A stretch of 64,000 nt of DNA from Silvibacterium dinghuense. Its GTDB lineage: Bacteria; Acidobacteriota; Terriglobia; Terriglobales; Acidobacteriaceae. The notes beneath the pieces are model-generated. The model was not told the origin of the DNA, ran no database searches, and saw nothing but the letters and a program-made list of their open reading frames with translations. Positions 51,431 to 62,112 of this stretch are shown in pieces. Location of the stretch: assembly GCF_004123295.1 (NCBI RefSeq), contig NZ_SDMK01000004.1:186001-250000 (forward strand), written 5' to 3'. Position 1 is the first letter of the stretch, and every line of letters begins with the position of its first letter. Position numbers and translations under genes: made by a program.

Positions 51431-53005
51431 TCAGTCCAGCTTGCCGGAAGCCGCCACCTTCGCATACCAGTAGCCCGAGTCTTTGATGGTCCGCTTCTGG
51501 CTGCGAAAATCCGTGTAGATCAGCCCATAGCGCTCGGTGTATCCCTCGGCCCACTGGAAGTTATCGAGCAGCGTCCACGCGTGGTAGGCGCGCACCCGCG
51601 CTCCGTCGGCGATCGCGCGCGCCAGCTCGGCCAGCGTCTCGCGATACCACTCGATGCGCCGCCCGTCGGGCACACGGCCACCCAGCTCCGCGTCCGGCTC
51701 ATCCAGATACCCGCACCCGCTCTCCGTGATCTCGATGACCGGATGGTCGTACTCACGCGAAATCTGTGTCACCAGGTCGTAGATGCCGCGCGGCCACACC
51801 TCCAGCCCAGAGTCGGTCAGCGGACCCTCGGTCGGCATCGCGGCGCGAAAGCGCGTATAAGGATCGCGCCCGCCCGGCGAGTTGTTCTCAATCTCCGTGC
51901 CGCTGAACGCGCCGCCGCTCTCAAACTTCTCCTTGCTCGCATCCGAGACCACGCGCCGCGTGTAGTAGTGGAAGCCCACCCAGTCCAGCGGCGCGTAGAG
52001 CAGCTTCTCATCGCCCGCCTTGAAGCCCATCCGCTCATACGGCGGCTCGCCCACAAAGGCCTTCGGATAGCGGCCCTTCATCGCCGCCTCCAGGAAGAAG
52101 ACATTGTTCATCGCGTGGTAGCGCGCCGCAGCCGCGCGGTCGTCCTCCGAATCCGTCTTCGGATACGCCGGAGCCATCTCGTACGCGCTGCCGAAGGTCG
52201 CATGCGGCGAGGCCGCCTTCACCGCGCGATGCGCCTCGGCCTGCGCCAGGGCCAGCGTGTGCGCAGCCTTCAGAAAATCCGCAAAGCTCGTCCGGCAGGG
52301 AGGAAACGCGCCCGCCGCATAGCCCATGAACGCAATCGCCCACGGCATGTTGAACGGAGCCCACACCGTGATGCGGTCCCCGAGATGTTTCGCCAGGATG
52401 CCCGCGTAGTCCGCGAAGTAGCCCGCCAGGTCGCGGTTCGGCCAGCCGCCCTTGTCTTCGAGCGCCTGCGGCAGATCCCAGTGGTACATCGTGCACCATG
52501 GCCGGATCCCCGCCTCGAGCAGCGTGTCCACAAACCGGCTGTAGTGGTCGATGCCCCGCATGTTCGGCGCGCCCGTTCCGTCAGGCTGGATGCGCGGCCA
52601 GGCAATCGAAAAGCGCTGGCTCTTCATGTTCAACTGCTTCGCCAGCGCAATGTCCTGCGCATAGCGGTGATACTGGTCGCAGGCCACATCGCCCGTCACG
52701 CCGCCGCGCACCTTGCCCGGCGTATGCGCAAAGCGATCCCAGATCGACTCGCCCTTGCCGTCCTCGTTCCACGCGCCTTCGTTCTGATACGAAGCCGTGG
52801 CCGTGCCCCAGAGAAATCCCTCGGGAAAGCGCGCCGCACGGATCACGGAATCCGCAATCGCACCGGGGCGATCGGTAAGCAAACCGGGCAACTGTTCCGA
52901 AGCCGGCACAGCCCCGGATTGAGCCCGGGCCGCATCCTCACCGCGCGAAAGCGCCACACCCGCGACTGTAGCCAAAGAACGCACAGCAAACTGACGACGA
53001 TCCAT
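51431..53005 (-). CDS. GH1 family protein (beta-glucosidase-like) with altered acid/base residue, Tat-exported
   Basis: A Tat signal (MDRRQFAVRSLATVAG) fixes the start at 53005, with GAGGAGTCC upstream. GH1 landmarks follow: FPEGFLWGTATASYQNEGAW, SIAWPRIQPDGTG, TMYHWDLPQALEDKGGW and ITESGCGY (nucleophile E428). The acid/base site, normally NEP, reads FNMPW with Met at residue 220 (codon at 52346-52348). Enzymes of this family lacking that Glu, such as plant myrosinases (Gln), act on activated glycosides or need an external base, so ordinary beta-glucosidase activity is uncertain. Its stop codon lies inside the 3'-end repeat. Confidence 0.88.
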   Translation of the reverse strand: MDRRQFAVRSLATVAGVALSRGEDAARAQSGAVPASEQLPGLLTDRPGAIADSVIRAARFPEGFLWGTATASYQNEGAWNEDGKGESIWDRFAHTPGKVRGGVTGDVACDQYHRYAQDIALAKQLNMKSQRFSIAWPRIQPDGTGAPNMRGIDHYSRFVDTLLEAGIRPWCTMYHWDLPQALEDKGGWPNRDLAGYFADYAGILAKHLGDRITVWAPFNMPWAIAFMGYAAGAFPPCRTSFADFLKAAHTLALAQAEAHRAVKAASPHATFGSAYEMAPAYPKTDSEDDRAAAARYHAMNNVFFLEAAMKGRYPKAFVGEPPYERMGFKAGDEKLLYAPLDWVGFHYYTRRVVSDASKEKFESGGAFSGTEIENNSPGGRDPYTRFRAAMPTEGPLTDSGLEVWPRGIYDLVTQISREYDHPVIEITESGCGYLDEPDAELGGRVPDGRRIEWYRETLAELARAIADGARVRAYHAWTLLDNFQWAEGYTERYGLIYTDFRSQKRTIKDSGYWYAKVAASGKLD

Positions 53006-53142
53006 CGAGGACTCCTCACATGGGGGATGAGCCAAAACACAACGCAGCCAGCCTAACTTGTCAGGCTCAAGGCGCACCACAATGTAATGGTATACATTCC
53101 ATCTCCCACAAGTGAAAACAGGAGAAATCGCATTTCATCCGC

Positions 53143-53175
53143 ATTGTCATCCCGACCGAAGCGGAGGGACCTGCG
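53143..53175. repeat. GTCATCCCGACCGAAGCGGAGG element
   Basis: A copy of the GTCATCCCGACCGGAG family, continuing GGACCTGCGGTT. It lies in the spacer before the secreted protein gene at 53295. Confidence 0.7.
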
Positions 53176-53294
53176 GTTCGCTCAAAACATGCAAGAACGA
53201 GGGTGCCGACCTTTTGCTTTTAAGAGATGGAAAGGCACGAGCGCCAACGGACTCCTGCGCAGCACGCCATCTTGAATTTGCAAGAGGAAGAGCA

Positions 53295-54287
53295 ATGCTC
53301 CCTGGGATATTACGATCGAAAGCGATGCTCTATCGCGCAGTCATCCTCGTCTTGCTGTCTTTCTTCACCCATCCTGTGCGAGCGGAGCAGTTCCCGGCGC
53401 CCGATCCGGCAGAGGCCTGCTCTCCCAGTCATCTGAAAGAATCGGTTCTTGTGAGCGGCGTTACTTTCCGCTCCTACCTGGACGATCAGTCCGGGCAGGC
53501 GTGTCTTCGCATCCTTGATGCAAACAGGATGGTCTTTCAGCGAACCAACGACAACGATGGCCACTTCGACCTGGGACAAAAAGCCAGCGACGACGGAAGC
53601 ATCCAAGCAATACCGAACGGCACCGATATAACCGGCCTCGGCCGTCCGGACATGCTCGTCTCGCTATGGACCGGCGGCGCCCACTGTTGTCGCGTCGACT
53701 ACGTCTTCGAGCTGAGGCCGCAGTTCAGACTCATCGCGGAGCTCGACGCGCGCGACAGCGACACCGCCCACTTTGAAGCGATAGACGGACACTACGACTA
53801 CTTCGCAAGCGACTGGTCGTTCGCATACTGGCATTCGTCCTTTGCCGGCTCACCCGTAGCGCCGGTCGTGCTCACCTACAGCGAAGCCCCAGGGCAGAAA
53901 GCCGGATTCCATCTCGCCCTCGACAGAATGAAGCAGCCCGCGCCCAGCGCGGCGGAGTGGGCCGACGCACTCGCGCAGGTAAGGCAGGAGCTGAAGCGGG
54001 ATAACAGCGGGATGGCGAACGAGCTGCCGGGCGTCCTCTGGAACGAAGTGCTCAACCTCATTTACAGCGGCCATCCCCGCCTCGCCTGGAAATTTCTCGA
54101 AGCAGCCGGACCCAAAGCGCAACAGGGCAACAATCCCAGCCTCGAGGACTTCTGCTCCACGCTGAAAACCAGCCCATACTGGCCGGACCTGCAACCGCTG
54201 CTGCAGAACGGGACCGGCCATCCAGGCCTGAAGTTGGCTTGTACGGGGAAATTGAGCAAGACCGGCACCGTCCCACTCGTTCCATAA
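53295..54287 (+). CDS. Secreted protein of unknown function with repeat-derived C-terminus
   Basis: The ATG at 53295 follows AGAGGAAGAG; a second Met ten codons on starts MLYRAVILVLLSFFTHPVRA, a signal peptide. The mature part is Cys-containing (DPAEACSPSHLKESVLVSG, SGQACLRILDANRM, LVSLWTGGAHCCRVDYVFEL) with an HCC motif, then ATVE-type acidic strands. I do not recognise the family. The last 23 residues (GHPGLKLACTGKLSKTGTVP...) are a translated copy of the GGCCCATACAAGCC/GGCTTGTGTGGG repeat, so the native end was probably earlier. No partner genes. Confidence 0.7.
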   Translation: MLPGILRSKAMLYRAVILVLLSFFTHPVRAEQFPAPDPAEACSPSHLKESVLVSGVTFRSYLDDQSGQACLRILDANRMVFQRTNDNDGHFDLGQKASDDGSIQAIPNGTDITGLGRPDMLVSLWTGGAHCCRVDYVFELRPQFRLIAELDARDSDTAHFEAIDGHYDYFASDWSFAYWHSSFAGSPVAPVVLTYSEAPGQKAGFHLALDRMKQPAPSAAEWADALAQVRQELKRDNSGMANELPGVLWNEVLNLIYSGHPRLAWKFLEAAGPKAQQGNNPSLEDFCSTLKTSPYWPDLQPLLQNGTGHPGLKLACTGKLSKTGTVPLVP

Positions 54288-54335
54288 TCGGCCTTGAGTG
54301 GAGCACGGACTGCTCTTGTTGAGCGAAGCATGTTG

Positions 54336-54501
54336 GAACACGATTCTGAGACATGGGTCACAGATCAAAGAATCACGACCAAAGGGAGCGGGCCGAAGGC
54401 GAAAGACCGCGCGGTTAGCGCCGCGACCAAAGGGAGCGGGGGCCGAAGGCGAATCGCGCCACGCGCAGTGGCCGAAGGCGAATCGCCCTGCGCGAAGCAG
54501 C
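54336..54501. repeat. Palindrome fragment and three GGCCGAAGGCG units behind purU
   Basis: A partial palindrome (CGATTCTGAGACATGGGTCA), then GACCAAAGGGAGCGGGCCGAAGG repeated, ending CCCTGCGCGAAGCAGC beside the reverse stop codon at 54502. Confidence 0.75.
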
Positions 54502-55353
54502 CTAGTCGAAGATCACCGTCTTGTTGTCGTAGTGCAGGATGCGATGCTCCAAATGCCAGCGCACCGCGCGCGAGAGCACCACGCGCTCCAGGTCGCGGCC
54601 CTTGCGGATCAGGTCCGGAATCGTATCCCCCTGCGTCACCCGCGTCACATCCTGGTCGATGATCGGCCCTTCATCGAGGTCCGCCGTCACATAGTGGCTT
54701 GTTGCGCCGATCAGCTTCACCCCGCGCGCAAATGCCGCGTGGTACGGCTTCGAGCCGATGAACGCCGGCAGAAACGAGTGATGCACATTGATGATCCGCG
54801 CCGGCCACTGCTCGACAAATTCGCTCGACAGAATCTGCATGTACCGCGCCAGCACCACCAGGTCCACGCGATGCTCGCGCAGCAGGCGCTGCTGCTCTTC
54901 CTCGACCGCGGCCTTATTGCCGCGCACCGGCAGCGTGTAAAAGGGAATCCCGTAAAAATTCGTCAGCGCCTCGCCGTCCGGATGGTTCCCGATCACCAGC
55001 GCGATCTCGCACTCCAGCTCGCCCGCCTTATGCCGCTGCAGCAGGTCCGCCAGGCAGTGCAGGTGCTGCGAAACGAACAGGCACACCCGCAGCCGCCGGT
55101 GCGACTCGGCAAGCTGCCAGCGCATGCGGTACTCGTCGGCGATGCGCGTAAAGCGCTGCTCGAAGACACGCTCGTGCAACAGGTGATCCTCGCACTCGAA
55201 CTCCACCCGCATGAAGAAGCGGCCCAGCTCGGCATCCTGGTGCTGGCCGGCATGCAGAATGTTCGCGTCATACTCGGCCACAAGAAAGTTCATGATCGCC
55301 GCAACCAAACCCTTGCGGTCAGGACACTCAAGCAGAAGCACAGCTTTCGTCAT
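54502..55353 (-). CDS. purU: Formyltetrahydrofolate deformylase
   Basis: The N-terminal ACT domain (KAVLLLECPDRKGLVAAIMN, residues 3-22) and the C-terminal formyl-transferase domain (LARYMQILSSEFVEQWPARI, NVHHSFLPAFIGSKPYHAAF, TSHYVTADLDEGPIIDQD) define PurU. It hydrolyses 10-formyl-THF to formate and THF in the cytoplasm, balancing one-carbon pools. 283 residues, full length. The ATG at 55353 is chosen because MTKAVLLLECPDRKG begins the conserved fold. Divergent from ruvX with an 80-bp gap. Confidence 0.95.
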   Translation of the reverse strand: MTKAVLLLECPDRKGLVAAIMNFLVAEYDANILHAGQHQDAELGRFFMRVEFECEDHLLHERVFEQRFTRIADEYRMRWQLAESHRRLRVCLFVSQHLHCLADLLQRHKAGELECEIALVIGNHPDGEALTNFYGIPFYTLPVRGNKAAVEEEQQRLLREHRVDLVVLARYMQILSSEFVEQWPARIINVHHSFLPAFIGSKPYHAAFARGVKLIGATSHYVTADLDEGPIIDQDVTRVTQGDTIPDLIRKGRDLERVVLSRAVRWHLEHRILHYDNKTVIFD

Positions 55354-55433
55354 AACGTTATCTGCCAACCAGTATCGCTGAAGAAGCCTTGCAGCGGTCA
55401 TCTTCGTGATCGCCGCGGCAGTAAACTAAACGC

Positions 55434-55862
55434 ATGCAGAACGGCCGCGTCCTCGCGCTCGATGTCGGCAAGGTGCGCATCGGCGTTGCTATCACCGACC
55501 CGCTTGGCTACACCGCGCAGCCGCTGATCACCCTTTGGCGCAAGACTCCCGGCGAGGACATGCGCAACCTGCTGCGCCTCATCCGCAAGCATGAAGTCAC
55601 GGAGATCGTCATCGGCAACCCGCTCCATCTCTCCGGCGATGTGAGCCCCTGGGCCGCGAAGGTGCAGGCTCTCGCCGAAACGCTGCGCGAGCGCTCCGCG
55701 CTTCCCGTGCATCTGTGGGACGAGCGCCTCACCTCCGTCGCCGCGCACGAGCTTCTCGACGAGGCCGGCAGCAGTAAAGATCGCCACGAGCGCAAACACA
55801 TCATCGACCAGGTCGCCGCCACGCTGATCCTCAAAGGCTGGATGGAAGCCCAACACAAGTAA
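55434..55862 (+). CDS. ruvX: Putative pre-16S rRNA nuclease / Holliday junction resolvase YqgF
   Basis: 142-residue RNase H-like fold: VLALDVGKVRIGVAITDP (first Asp), VIGNPLHLSGDVSP, WDERLTSVAAHELLDEAGSS and KHIIDQVAATLILKGWM (last Asp). The family matures 16S rRNA 5' ends and was named after resolvases. Full length and well conserved. Divergent from purU. Confidence 0.92.
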   Translation: MQNGRVLALDVGKVRIGVAITDPLGYTAQPLITLWRKTPGEDMRNLLRLIRKHEVTEIVIGNPLHLSGDVSPWAAKVQALAETLRERSALPVHLWDERLTSVAAHELLDEAGSSKDRHERKHIIDQVAATLILKGWMEAQHK

Positions 55863-56050
55863 CCCGGGTGCCCCACATCTCGTTCTGTTCGAGATGTGGG
55901 TTCGCAGGATTTCGAAAATAACTGGAAAGATCCGGTGGCCCATACAAGCCCGGTGTTGGCTTGTGTGGGAAAGCACAAACGTTCCTGTCTCCACCGTAGG
56001 CTTTTGCTCGCGACCAACGGGAGCCGAAGGCCGCGCGGTTAGCGCCGCAA
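55863..56050. repeat. Repeat cluster after ruvX
   Basis: A CCACATCTCG/CGAGATGTGG palindrome (55866-55905), GGTGGCCCATACAAGCCCGG / GGCTTGTGTGGGAAAG (55934-55970) and a GCGACCAACGGGAGCCGAAGG unit (56010-56032). Confidence 0.75.
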
Positions 56051-56071
56051 ATTCTATAAACTAGAACGAGC

Positions 56072-56854
56072 GTGGCCACCGAACTCATCCTCCAGCAAAC
56101 CCCGGACGACGCCGATTTTCTTGGCAAGCGCGAGCAGTTGGCCGCCGCGCGCGCCACCCTCGCCGAGCGCGAGTCAGAGCTGACCCAGCTGCGCACCAGG
56201 CTCAAGGCCTTCGAGAGCCGCTACCTTCGCCAGGTCGGCATCCTCTACGCCGATCTCGACGACATCGAAGCCCGCATCGCCGAGCGCGAGGTCGATCTCT
56301 ATGACTCCGACTCCGCGCGCGAACGCGCCGAAGAAGCCCGCCAGCGCGCGCAGGAGACGCATGACGCCGCCTTCGGGCAGGCGCATGAACCCGAGGCCGT
56401 CGAAGCGCCGCCCAGCCTCAAAACGCTGTTTCGTGAGGTCGCGCGCCGCATCCATCCCGACTTTGCCCGCGACGACGAAGAGCAGCGCTACTTCACCCTG
56501 CTGATGGCCCGCGCCAACCACGCCTACAGCCGCGGCGACGCAGAAACCCTGCAGCGCCTGCTCGATGACCAGATCGAGATCGACGCACCCGCCAACAGCG
56601 AGCGCGCCTCGGCCGAGTTCCTCCGCGCCGCGCGCCAGCTTCAGCACGTGCGCCGCGATATCGCCATTCTCGAAGCGGAAAAACACACCCTGCTCTCGAG
56701 CGAAATCGCCCATCTTTACATCGAATCCGAAGCCGCCGAGCGCGAGCATCGTGACCTGCTCACCGAGCTCGCTACCAGCCTCCGCGAGCAGATTGCCGAA
56801 GCCCAGTATCGTCTCGACTTCACCGACCGCCAGGTCCGCGCGCAGAAAAGATAA
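56072..56854 (+). CDS. Coiled-coil protein with a J-domain
   Basis: 260 residues. An N-terminal coiled coil (about 15-75), then SLKTLFREVARRIHPDFARD with the HPD tripeptide (128-130) and RYFTLLMARANHAYSRGD: a J-domain that would stimulate an Hsp70 ATPase. A second coiled coil (AARQLQHVRRDIAILEAEKH to the end) follows. The GTG at 56072 is used. The next gene, a Sel1 protein, starts 8 bp on, so the two probably work together, perhaps as a targeting module for DnaK. HtpG lies 2.3 kb further on. Confidence 0.75.
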   Translation: MATELILQQTPDDADFLGKREQLAAARATLAERESELTQLRTRLKAFESRYLRQVGILYADLDDIEARIAEREVDLYDSDSARERAEEARQRAQETHDAAFGQAHEPEAVEAPPSLKTLFREVARRIHPDFARDDEEQRYFTLLMARANHAYSRGDAETLQRLLDDQIEIDAPANSERASAEFLRAARQLQHVRRDIAILEAEKHTLLSSEIAHLYIESEAAEREHRDLLTELATSLREQIAEAQYRLDFTDRQVRAQKR

Positions 56855-56862
56855 CGGCGCAC

Positions 56863-57651
56863 ATGAACGAGAACAAGCCCACAGGCATCCAGCACATCCC
56901 CGCGGCAACAGGTCTCGCGCTCGGCGGCTCGCGCTCGAGCCTCGTCGCCCGCGCCCGCCGCGACGCATCCGCTGCGGCCGCAAACCCGCACTACCAGCAG
57001 GCTGTGGCCGACTACAACGCCGGAAACATCGCCGCCGCAGCCGCAGGCTTCCAGCTGGCCGCCGAACAGGGCCACGCCGAAGCGCAGTACATGTTAAGTA
57101 CTTTGTATGATGCAGGCCATGGCCTTCCCCAGGACAACGCCCAGGCCGCACACTGGGAGCGCAAGGCCGCCGAGCAGGGTCACGCCTACGCGCAGGCCAA
57201 CCTGAGTTTTCGTTACTACGCGGCCGGAGATTTCCCCGAAGCCTTCCAATGGTGCCAGCGCGCCGCACACGCGAAGCTCGCCTGGGCGCAGTACCACGTC
57301 GGCCTCATGTATCGAAAGGGCGAAGGCATCGCGCAGAGCAACGCGGAAGCCGCGCACTGGTATCGCCTCGCCGCCACGCAGAATTTTCCCGAAGCACAGC
57401 AGAAGCTGGCCGAGCTGTATTACTTCGGCCAGGGCGTGCCGCGCAGCTACACGCAGGCCGCGCAGTGGTATCGCCAGGCCGCGGCCAACGGTAACGCAGA
57501 AGCCCAGTTCCAGCTCGGTCATCTCTACGCCATAGGGCAGGGCGTCGAGCACGACTACACGCAGTCACGCCACTGGATCAGGCAGGCCGCGCAGCAGGGC
57601 CACGAGCAGGCCATCCGCGAGCTCAAGCGCCGCGAGTATCGCGACCCATAG
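56863..57651 (+). CDS. Sel1-like repeat protein
   Basis: 262 residues carrying about six Sel1-like repeats of 36 residues: AAGFQLAAEQGHAEAQYMLS, AHWERKAAEQGHAYAQANLS, WCQRAAHAKLAWAQYHVGLM, WYRLAATQNFPEAQQKLAEL, WYRQAAANGNAEAQFQLGHL and HWIRQAAQQGHEQAIRELKR. Such solenoids hold protein partners; there is no signal peptide, so it is likely cytoplasmic. It starts 8 bp after the J-domain gene, supporting a shared function. Confidence 0.85.
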   Translation: MNENKPTGIQHIPAATGLALGGSRSSLVARARRDASAAAANPHYQQAVADYNAGNIAAAAAGFQLAAEQGHAEAQYMLSTLYDAGHGLPQDNAQAAHWERKAAEQGHAYAQANLSFRYYAAGDFPEAFQWCQRAAHAKLAWAQYHVGLMYRKGEGIAQSNAEAAHWYRLAATQNFPEAQQKLAELYYFGQGVPRSYTQAAQWYRQAAANGNAEAQFQLGHLYAIGQGVEHDYTQSRHWIRQAAQQGHEQAIRELKRREYRDP

Positions 57652-57659
57652 CATGGTGT

Positions 57660-57740
57660 CGAAAACGGCTTGCGGCCAACGGGAGCAGGTGCCGAAGGCA
57701 AAAGGCCTGGACGGCCAGTCCCGTACTGCGCGGAGCAGCT
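57660..57740. repeat. 3'-end repeat behind the MFS transporter gene
   Basis: GCCAACGGGAGCAGGTGCCGAAGG, GGCCTGGACGGCCAGTCC, then ACTGCGCGGAGCAGCT beside the reverse stop codon at 57741. Confidence 0.8.
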
Positions 57741-59108
57741 TCAGCTCTGCTGTTGCGGCTCCACCCGCAACGGCAGCCGCAACGTCGCCAGCGCCAGCAC
57801 CGCATGCAGAATACTTAACAACGCAAACGATGCTACGAACGCCTGCGCAGGCAAACCCGCCGTCATCCTCCACGCAAGCACCGTTGCGCACACCGTCGTC
57901 AGCGTAGGGCCGCCCAGCCGCTGCACAATGTTCATCGAGGTCGTCGCCATGGGCAGCTCTTCCTTGCGCACCGAGCTGTAGGCGCCCGTCACCGAAGGCA
58001 GACCCACCGCGCTCAGGCCCGCTCCGCGCAAAAACAGCGCTGCAACCAGCACCGCAATCGACAACATATGCCCGGCCAGGTACACCAGCGGCAGCGTGCC
58101 AGCCAGCGCCAGCACTGCGCCGCCCGCCGCAAGCCTGCGGATGCCGAAACGCTCGGTAAACGCGCCCATCAGCGGAAAGGTGCACATCATGCCCAGGCCC
58201 AACGAGGCCATCATCCAGCCCGTCGCCGCCTCGGTCCTGCCACACAGCCGGATCAGGTAAACCGGCACCAGCATCTGCCCCGCGAACATCAGCCCGTTGC
58301 CGATGAACTGCGCGACCGCAGCCGCCGAAAACACCCTGCTGCGAAAGAGCTGCAGATCGACGATGGCCCGCTCCTGCTTGTGCACGGCCACGCGGAAGAA
58401 ACCCGCCAGCAGCAGCACCGCCAGCGCCAGCGCGGCCTGCCCCATACGCTCGCGAAAGTACTCCGCGCCATAGAGAAACACCACCAGTCCAGGCGAGAGC
58501 AGAAGAAATCCCGCGAAATCGAAGGGCCGTCTCTGCGCGGCTTCGCGCTCACGAGGAAGAAACACGAAGGCCAGCGCCAGTCCCAGCACGCCCAGCGGCA
58601 GGTTGAAGAAAAATAGCCATCGCCATGAGCCGTGCATTAGGATCGCGCCCGCCAGCACCGGGCCCACCACCGGCCCCAGCAGGATCGGCATCGAGACATA
58701 GCCGAAGACCCGCGCCATATTCCTGCCCGCCACGCGCGCCATCATCATCTGCGCCAGCGGAGCCATCAGTCCGCCGCTCGCGCCCTGCACCACGCGGAAC
58801 GCGATCAACGAAGGTGTCGACCACGCCAGGCCGCACAGCCCGGAGAAGAGCGTGAAGGCCGCGAAGCACCACAGGTAGAGCGCCCGCGCGCCCATGCGCT
58901 CCACCAGCCACGCATTCAGCGGCAGCATCAGGGCCAGCGCCAGCAGATAGCCGCTGATCACCCACTGGATCGTCGCCAGACTGCTGCGCAGGCTCATAAC
59001 CAGCGCGGGCAGCGCCACGTTGACCACCGTCGCATCCATCTGCGCCATCAGCGAGCCCAGCACCGCCACCGCGCCCACCTTCCAGATCAGCTTCGTGCTC
59101 TCCTCCAA
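57741..59108 (-). CDS. MFS transporter, DHA2 family (EmrB/QacA-type)
   Basis: 455 residues with 12-14 membrane spans. The DHA2 signatures are MAQMDATVVNVALPAL in TM1, QWVISGYLLALALMLPLNAW after it, and GASGGLMAPLAQMMMARVAG. A proton-drug antiporter in the inner membrane; the substrate is unknown. The TTG at 59108 has GGGGAG upstream and starts MEESTKLIWKVGA. Divergent from htpG with a 66-bp gap. It ends at a 3'-end repeat. Confidence 0.9.
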   Translation of the reverse strand: MEESTKLIWKVGAVAVLGSLMAQMDATVVNVALPALVMSLRSSLATIQWVISGYLLALALMLPLNAWLVERMGARALYLWCFAAFTLFSGLCGLAWSTPSLIAFRVVQGASGGLMAPLAQMMMARVAGRNMARVFGYVSMPILLGPVVGPVLAGAILMHGSWRWLFFFNLPLGVLGLALAFVFLPREREAAQRRPFDFAGFLLLSPGLVVFLYGAEYFRERMGQAALALAVLLLAGFFRVAVHKQERAIVDLQLFRSRVFSAAAVAQFIGNGLMFAGQMLVPVYLIRLCGRTEAATGWMMASLGLGMMCTFPLMGAFTERFGIRRLAAGGAVLALAGTLPLVYLAGHMLSIAVLVAALFLRGAGLSAVGLPSVTGAYSSVRKEELPMATTSMNIVQRLGGPTLTTVCATVLAWRMTAGLPAQAFVASFALLSILHAVLALATLRLPLRVEPQQQS

Positions 59109-59174
59109 ACGGCTCCCCGCTTTTCATCCGGCGACTTCATCTCGTCCGGCATTTTCGCTAATAATGAAGATGCT

Positions 59175-61076
<1,902 letters not shown>

Positions 61077-61097
61077 CCTGATTCTCAGCAGGAAGCA

Positions 61098-61126
61098 GCG
61101 ACGCCTCCCCATCCGGGAGGCGTCGC
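61098..61126 (+). terminator. Hairpin after htpG
   Basis: GCGACGCCTCCC / GGGAGGCGTCGC with a 5-base loop, about 20 bp after the stop codon. No long T-run follows, so it is a weaker terminator than others here. Confidence 0.6.
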
Positions 61127-61296
61127 TCGTTGCGGGGGAGGAGCCTTCGATGCCGCGGGAAAAGATCCGTCTTGCCCCGGAATTCCCGCCCCCTGCCGTT
61201 CCAAAAAATGGAACACTCCCTTGCGGTCCACGGAGCCCTCTGTGTAGTTTAAAAAAATACCTGTTTGAGAGGGAGAGGATGCCTGGAGGCGAGGGG

Positions 61297-62064
61297 ATGA
61301 AGTCTGCCGATGCGTGCGCTGCCGGCAGCCTTTTCTGCAAAGCACGGAAAATACGGTTTTTCAGGTGCCTCGTCTTCGGCGCCGCCATCGCTGCATTTCT
61401 ACTCGGCACGGCCAATGCGCATGCCCGGACGCTGCATCGCCATCCGCGATTCCACGCCGTCATGCATATGCTGTTCGATACCCCGCTGCCCAGCGACGGC
61501 CTGATGCCCCTGCTGCCGGACTCTCTTCCGACCGCCGGCAAGCCCTATGAGCTGAAGCTCACCCGGCAGGAAGACGGCCAGAGCATCGACGTCGTTTACC
61601 GCATCGGCGATATCTATATTCCCCAGGCGCTGGATGCGCTGAACCGGTTTCTCCACGACACCCACAACGGCGAGGTGGCGAGCTACGATCCGCGCACCTT
61701 TGACGTGCTGCACACGATCCTCGTGGCGCTGGGCAAATCGTCGGATGCCGTAGATATTCTGTCGGCCTACCGCACGCAGCAGACGAATGACTGGCTGCGC
61801 GAGCAGGGCGGCACCAACGCCGCCGAGCACTCCCAGCACATCGTGGCCAAGGCGCTGGATATCCGCGTGCCCGGCGTCTCGGCCAATATCCTGCGCGATG
61901 CCGCGCTCTCCCTGCATGCCGGAGGCGTGGGCTACTATCCGCGCAGCCAGTTCGTGCATGTGGATGTGGGCCCGGTTCGCCAGTGGACCTATTCCCCGCA
62001 CGAGCGCTATACCCGCGGCGGCCATGACCGGCACGCCCATGCGCGCATCAGACACGCCAGCTAG
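61297..62064 (+). CDS. DUF882/M15-like putative cell-wall protease, exported
   Basis: The ATG at 61297 follows GGAGGCGAGGGG. The signal sequence MKSADACAAGSLFCKARKIR...LGTANAHA precedes a domain with IYIPQALDALNRFLHDTHNG, VDILSAYRTQQTNDWLREQG, SQHIVAKALDIRVPGVSANI and SQFVHVDVGPVRQWTY. The S-x-H-x(6)-D and H-x-D pairs are the zinc ligands of the DUF882/peptidase M15 fold; many members trim peptidoglycan. 255 residues. Its TAG stop codon is inside the CTAG at the left edge of a mobile element. Confidence 0.8.
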   Translation: MKSADACAAGSLFCKARKIRFFRCLVFGAAIAAFLLGTANAHARTLHRHPRFHAVMHMLFDTPLPSDGLMPLLPDSLPTAGKPYELKLTRQEDGQSIDVVYRIGDIYIPQALDALNRFLHDTHNGEVASYDPRTFDVLHTILVALGKSSDAVDILSAYRTQQTNDWLREQGGTNAAEHSQHIVAKALDIRVPGVSANILRDAALSLHAGGVGYYPRSQFVHVDVGPVRQWTYSPHERYTRGGHDRHAHARIRHAS

Positions 62065-62112
62065 GGCGTATCCACCTATAGAGGCATCAGAAATAAAAAA
62101 CTTACCCCCGCA

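Noticed and set aside
51194-53056. A 620-codon plus-strand frame opposite the GH1 gene
   Set aside because: The Arg-rich product is the complement of a well-conserved enzyme; no independent start site.
53112-53294. An N-terminal extension of the secreted protein at 53295
   Set aside because: The upstream frame is a translated GTCATCCCGACC repeat; the ATG with AGAGGAAGAG and the signal peptide mark the real start.
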